From: Callorhinus ursinus
Lineage: Eukaryota; Chordata; Mammalia; Carnivora; Otariidae
DNA: 64,000 nucleotides
Assembly: GCF_003265705.1 (NCBI RefSeq)
Contig: NW_020312867.1
Span: 2,693,307 to 2,757,306, forward strand
Direction: 5' to 3'
Under the pieces are notes generated by a model that saw only the letters and a program-made list of their open reading frames with translations, searched no databases and was not told the origin of the DNA. Positions 59,401 through 64,000 of this stretch are shown here, piece after piece (positions within the stretch are counted from its first letter, which is position 1; each line of letters starts with the position of its first letter). The position numbers were made by a program, and so were the translations under genes.

Positions 59401-60939
59401 CCAGTGGCAAGCCAGACCTGGCCTTGGTGGGCAGTGCTCTCTGGGTGTCTTCTCACCCCAAACACAGGCATGCACGCACGCACACGTGTCTGGTCTCAGG
59501 CGCAGAGCGGTGCCAGATGTGGGAGGCACACTCCAGATTGGCTGTGGAGCCTTTGTCTCCTTGAGCCTCTGTTTGCTTATTGGTAAAATGGGTATGAAAT
59601 ATTAGCACCGGCCTCAGGAGGCCTGTGATTGAGCATGGGATAACGGACATTCATGCTGCGTTCGGCCAGGTGTCTGGCACTTGGTAAACCCTTGTAAATA
59701 TTAGCTCTTGTCCCATTATAGAGACTGTCTAGTGTAGTTGACAAGAGCTCAAACGACTTGAATCCTGGCTGTGCCCCGAGCGTGTGACCTTGAGCAACAT
59801 TGTTGACCTTTCTGATCTTGGTTCCTCACCGGTCAGTTGGGGGTGGCAGGGGATACAGTGAGGCAGCGGGTGCTGCCCGCTCAGTGCCTGGCCCAGAGAG
59901 AGCACTCTTGCCTGTTAGCATTTATTGGCGTTGGAGGGGCCAGTCCAAGACCCTTGTCTTCCCTCATGACCTTGTGGGTCGCTGGGACCAGGTAGCCTCC
60001 GTGCCAGCTAGAGCAGGGGCATTGTGGGGCATGGCCATACCTGGCTGGGTGTCCTGGCCCTCCTCTAGGGACCTTTGTCCCTGACTGTCCCCAAACCAGA
60101 GCCCAACTTTCACCCAAGGAGGCTAAGCTGGATTGAGCTCTGGGCTGGGAGGCAGGAGCCCAGAGTCCGTCTCTGCTTGACTCTGGATCTTCTGGGGAGG
60201 CCACGCGATTGTCCCTAATCCCTCTCTGGGCCCTAGTGTCCCTGCCGCTTCTGTCCCCACCCCCCACCCCTTGCTACTCCTGGAGTCTTTGCTTTTGAGT
60301 GGGGAGGGAAGTGGAGCTTTGCGGAACCTGTGCCTTCCTTGGGGTCCAACTGCAATGATCTCATCTGGAGACTTGACAGACCTGGGGGATGGACAGAAGG
60401 GATAGCAGATGGCTGCCCTAGCCTCTCGGGGGCCTGGCATGCCGCCTCTGTGGCCACTGTTGGCCCACCCTGCAGGTCAGCCCTTCCGGGCTGGGGTGAG
60501 TGCCCCAGGCCAGAGCCAGGGTGGCAGATGGGCAGGCAGCCTGGGGTTAGCCGGAGGGAGGGACCGTGGTGGCCAGGGCGGTGTGAGAACGGGAGGGCCA
60601 GGCAAAGGCTCCTGTCCCTCCCTGGAATGGTTGCTGTCCCACAGACAGAAAGTTTTGGGTCCTGCAGCTCAGCTCTGTCATTCTTCCTGGATCTGTCTGC
60701 TTATCGCCAGGTCAGGTCCCTGGAACCTGGGGAGGAGGTGACATATTTGGGAATGCAGCCTAGGGGTTGAGAGGCCAGGATTTGAGGCCCACCACTAGGC
60801 TCCGAGGCCTCCATGGGCATTGGCTTCACAGAATCACAAAATTAGATTTAAACACAGCAGCACTGACTGGAGGTGGTTTTCTGCAGGGGAGTGGAACAGG
60901 ATAGGAATCTTCCTCTCTTAGGACCCCTTTATTAATTGG

Positions 60940-61930
60940 GCAGCTTTTTATTGAGTTGATCCTTTGTGTGCCAGGCACTGGGCTAGGCTCTGTCCTTCTG
61001 AAGCTCACATCTTAGTGGTAGATACTGACATTCCATAAGCAAACAGATCAATAAGTAAAATAATTAACATCACAGATAAGCCTGTGACACGTCCCATGAA
61101 AGAAACAGGTTTGAGATGGACACAGTGGGCCTAGAGGGGTCTGGAAGACTTCTCTGAAGAGGAGGCATTTACATGGGGGCTTCGAGCACGAGGGGAGCCA
61201 GGAGCGCAGAGATGCGGGGAGGTAAAGAAGGGGAGGTGGGCAGGGGTCGGGCTTTTGTGTTGCTGTTAGGTCAGGTGATTTACATACGGTAAAGGGAGTT
61301 TCGCAGATGCATACAATTCTGTAACCACCACCACAGTCGAGATGTGGAACGGTCCCAAAAACTCCTCCTGGGCCCCTTTCTAGTCAATTCCTCCTCCCCC
61401 AGCTTCTGACAACCCCTCATCTGTTTTCTGTCTCTACAGTCTCGCTTTTTCCAAAATGTCATAGAAAGGGAATCCTCCAGTGGCCTGCTGAGTCTGGCTT
61501 CCTTCACCCGGCAAAATGCATTTGCGCCTGGGCCACGGTGTTGAGGGTCTTCTTCATTGCTGAGTAGTATTCCCTCATGTGGAGGTGCCGCTGTGTCTCC
61601 ATCCACCAGCTGAGGGACGTTTGGGTCGTTTCCAGATTTTGGTGATCATTGGAGAGTTTTAAACAGGGGAGTAACGTGGTTAAAAAAACAACACCACTCC
61701 ATGTACTAAGTGGAGAACAAATTAGTGGGGAGAAAACTGGCCATCCCGAGGGTTAAGTTCAATGATTTGGTGATGAATCTGGCTCACTATAGAGACTCAG
61801 TAATTGTTCATATAAAAAGGCTGTGCCTGGGGCAGCCAGGGAGGCTTCTTGGTGGAGGTGGCATTTGAGGTGGAGGGGTGAGGAGGTGGGAGACATACAG
61901 AGTGGAAGGAGGCCCAGGCAGTACAGAGTC
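60940..61930 (-). mobile_element. Fossil L2, minus strand, interrupted by an old L1 piece
   Basis: 60940-61265 ('gtgtgccaggcactgggcta', 'tgaagaggaggcattta') and 61640-61930 ('taaacaggggagtaacgtgg', 'tggagaacaaatt') follow each other in the antisense L2 order; 61268-61650 between them is L1-like ('ttgctgagtagtattccctc', 'gggacgtttgggtcgtttcc'). Confidence 0.5.
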
Positions 61931-62505
61931 CCTGTGGGAGCTAGTGGGGCTGAGACACACACCCTGCGCCGGACTGAGCTTTGGTGTACGAGGGCGGTCT
62001 GCGGGGCTCACATCCGAGCTCCCTGGGGTGCTGGGTGAACAGGCATCCACCCTAGCCTTATGGGGGCTGACTCTCTTGGGTGGGAGGTAGCTGGGGGATC
62101 TCTGCTCTGGTATAGTTTCTTCTTTGGTAGCTGGTAAGAGGTGACATCCTCCTGCCTTCAGGAACCTTCTGTCTCCTTGGTCCCCTCCCTGCTCCCTCAG
62201 GGCTGGCTGGCAGGTGTTACTGGGGTTCACACCAGCCACTTGCTGTGTTTCTGCAGAGGGGCCTCGGGTTTGGTCACTTTCATCTCTGGTCCTGCAGGTC
62301 AGGAGACCTTCTCACCGTCTACTCCTCCAGACCAATTCCATCAGACTCATGCATCTGGAGTCATTGTCACATGCAAGTGTTCCAGTGGGCCCCAAACCTA
62401 AACTCCCCCCCTTCTGTCCTCACTGTACAAAGATTCATCATCTTATATGTCTGTGTGTTTCTTGCAGAAAGGATTCTTTCCTGCAGCATTTAAAATGTGG
62501 CTTGA

Positions 62506-62706
62506 TGGGGCGCCTGGGTGGCTCAGTGGGTTAAGCATCTGACTTCGGCTCAGGTCATGATCCCAGGGTCCTGGGATCGAGCCCTATATCAGGCTCCAGG
62601 CTCAGTGGGGAGTCTGCTTCTCCCTCTCCCTCGGCCCCTCCCCCCCACTTGTGCGCGCGCGCTCTCTCTCTCTCAAATGAGTAAATAAAATGTTAACAAA
62701 AATAAA
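62506..62706 (+). mobile_element. Can-SINE, plus strand, only one in the visible MTCL2 intron 1
   Basis: taaaatgtggcttga repeats on both flanks (62491-62505 and about 62707-62721). Confidence 0.88.
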
Positions 62707-64000
62707 TAAAATGTGGCTTGAAAGTGGAGCTCTGCTTCTCTAGCTTTGTGCCCCGATGGAGAAGAGAGAGGGTCGGGGGTGGGGACCCAGACCCCACAGA
62801 GAGGGCAGCTCCGGAAGGAACACAGGCTCCCTCTTATTTTGTGCAGTGGACGCTCTCTGCTGAAAATAATTCTCAGAATAATGTTTTAAAATGTTTCAAA
62901 CACAAAGGAAACCAAGTATATTGAAATGTAGTTATCAAACCGTATTTCTGAGTTATAATATAGTAATATATGTGTTTATTAACTCATCAGATCTGGTGAC
63001 TAGTATGATTTCAAAGTACTGATGAGTGTAAACACCATGTTGACATTTCTGCAGCTCTTCCGTGGCGTGAAAATATCTGTGGTTTCTCTTGGTGCCAAAC
63101 CCACGAGTACCGCTGATACACCTGTGACCTGTCCAGGATAGAAGGAAATGTTAATTCTTAGAGCTTGGGGAAAATACAGACACGCTTTTTTTTTTTTTTT
63201 CTCCTTCCCATCTACGTTCATGGGCTCCCTGAATTTTGATGCAGACGGAAGAGTCTGATGTCTGCAATCTGAGTCCTGCTTGGAGGTCTCTCTGTGTGAC
63301 TTTGGGCACAGTCCACCTTCCCTGTGTTCCCTCTGCAGTTCTTCATCTCTAGAACAGAGGTGGTGATTCCGCTCCTGCCTGTCCATGGGGTTTCTGTGAC
63401 GACCCATGAGATGATTCAGATGGAAAGTCTTCGTGAACTGTGAAGCCCCGCGCTGCCAGGCAAGGTCTCACCATTATTAGCGGTAGTCTGAGCTCATGTT
63501 TGGTCCTCTGGCCCAGAATGGACTAAGAGACTCTTCCTGGCCAATTCCCCCGGGATTCCTGGGAACTGATGCATTTCGGGAAGCGGGTCTGCCTCTGAGA
63601 TGCTGCTTCCTGCAGGCTGGACCTCATGGATCGTTGGGAGGGTGTGTAGGGGGGATGGACAGAGATGCACTTTGTGGGCAGGGAGTGGGTGGGTAAGCAG
63701 GAGTTCCCTGGGTAGAGAGACCCTGTCCAGGCGCTCCCTGACTCTTTGCAGCTGGCCTGGGGCTGGGATCTGGAGAGCCTGCCCACCCTGGTCTGTGGGG
63801 AGAGACTGGACGGGAGAGACTGGACGAGGCAGAAGCCACGCTCATCCTTCCCGGTCATTCATCCACCTGTAGACAGTGACGAGGGCCGGTCCTGGGGAGT
63901 GCTGGGGCCAGACACGAGTCTGACCTGGTGCCTACCCTGCTCCCAGGTCTTGAGGAAGACAGACTTGAAAATAGGCAAATGCAACCTGAACTTGTTGTTA

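Larger units (their letters stand above)
50037..64000 (+). other. MTCL2: MTCL2 intron 1 (5' 14 kb)
   Basis: GC-moderate intron. Plus-strand MIRs at about 51900-52100, 53605-53780, 54850-55020, 57360-57500, 57900-58130, 59500-59720, 59720-59920 and 63280-63480; a minus-strand MIR at about 54640-54780; minus-strand L2-like pieces at 52230-52720, 60940-61265 and 61640-61930; an old L1 piece at 61268-61650; a CTTT microsatellite with an assembly gap; a CA-rich block; and one Can-SINE near the end. I searched by eye for the expected coiled-coil exon (DEIEELRAEM-like) and did not find it. Confidence 0.75.

Noticed and set aside
50037..64000. A second MTCL2 exon in the visible intron
   Set aside because: I looked for the expected coiled-coil continuation after ENDYLK on the plus strand and found none; intron 1 appears to extend past the window.

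Overview
This is nuclear DNA of a carnivoran mammal. About 46 tRNA-Lys-type Can-SINEs (box opening with 'gcgcctgggtggctcag', CT-rich body, AAATAAA/poly-A tail) lie in or near the genes. Some belong to a young subfamily with near-perfect target-site duplications (TSDs). This points to a caniform, more likely an arctoid (bear, seal or mustelid) than a dog, but I cannot name the species. The exon-intron structures are vertebrate, the splice sites are all GT-AG, and no prokaryotic, CRISPR or viral locus was seen.

Three genes are supported, in the order expected from the human 20q11.23 neighbourhood (SAMHD1 - TLDC2 - SOGA1/MTCL2, here read in the opposite direction). (1) 1-27.3 kb, + strand: the 3' two-thirds of SAMHD1, the last ten coding exons (394 residues from catalytic His233 to the stop) plus a roughly 2-kb 3'UTR. 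(2) 28.3-39.3 kb, - strand: a complete TLDC2, six coding exons joining to 216 residues, convergent with SAMHD1. (3) 48.5-64 kb, + strand: the CpG-island promoter and first coding exon (225 codons) of MTCL2 (SOGA1), then about 14 kb of intron 1 running off the window. TLDC2 and MTCL2 diverge from a 9-kb intergenic space. The three genes are neighbours but are not known to share a pathway: SAMHD1 is a nuclear dNTPase, TLDC2 a small TLDc-domain protein, MTCL2 a Golgi/microtubule-linked coiled-coil protein.

The rest is interspersed repeat: Can-SINEs at roughly one per kb up to 47.2 kb, two tails of a recent L1 in opposite orientation inside SAMHD1, older L1M and L2 fragments, MIRs, microsatellites, and one 100-N assembly gap inside a CTTT microsatellite (55157-55256). 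From 47.2 to 62.5 kb there is no Can-SINE.

I found no undescribed biological system. The most useful second-look items are the inverted L1 tails bracketing two SAMHD1 exons, a triple target-site duplication carrying an unidentified retrocopy, two insertions that consist only of poly(A), nested SINEs that date subfamilies, and the MTCL2 leader (a 5-codon uORF and a long in-frame upstream extension). Residue numbers for SAMHD1 are human numbering obtained by counting codons from His233; family comparisons are from memory, not from a search.
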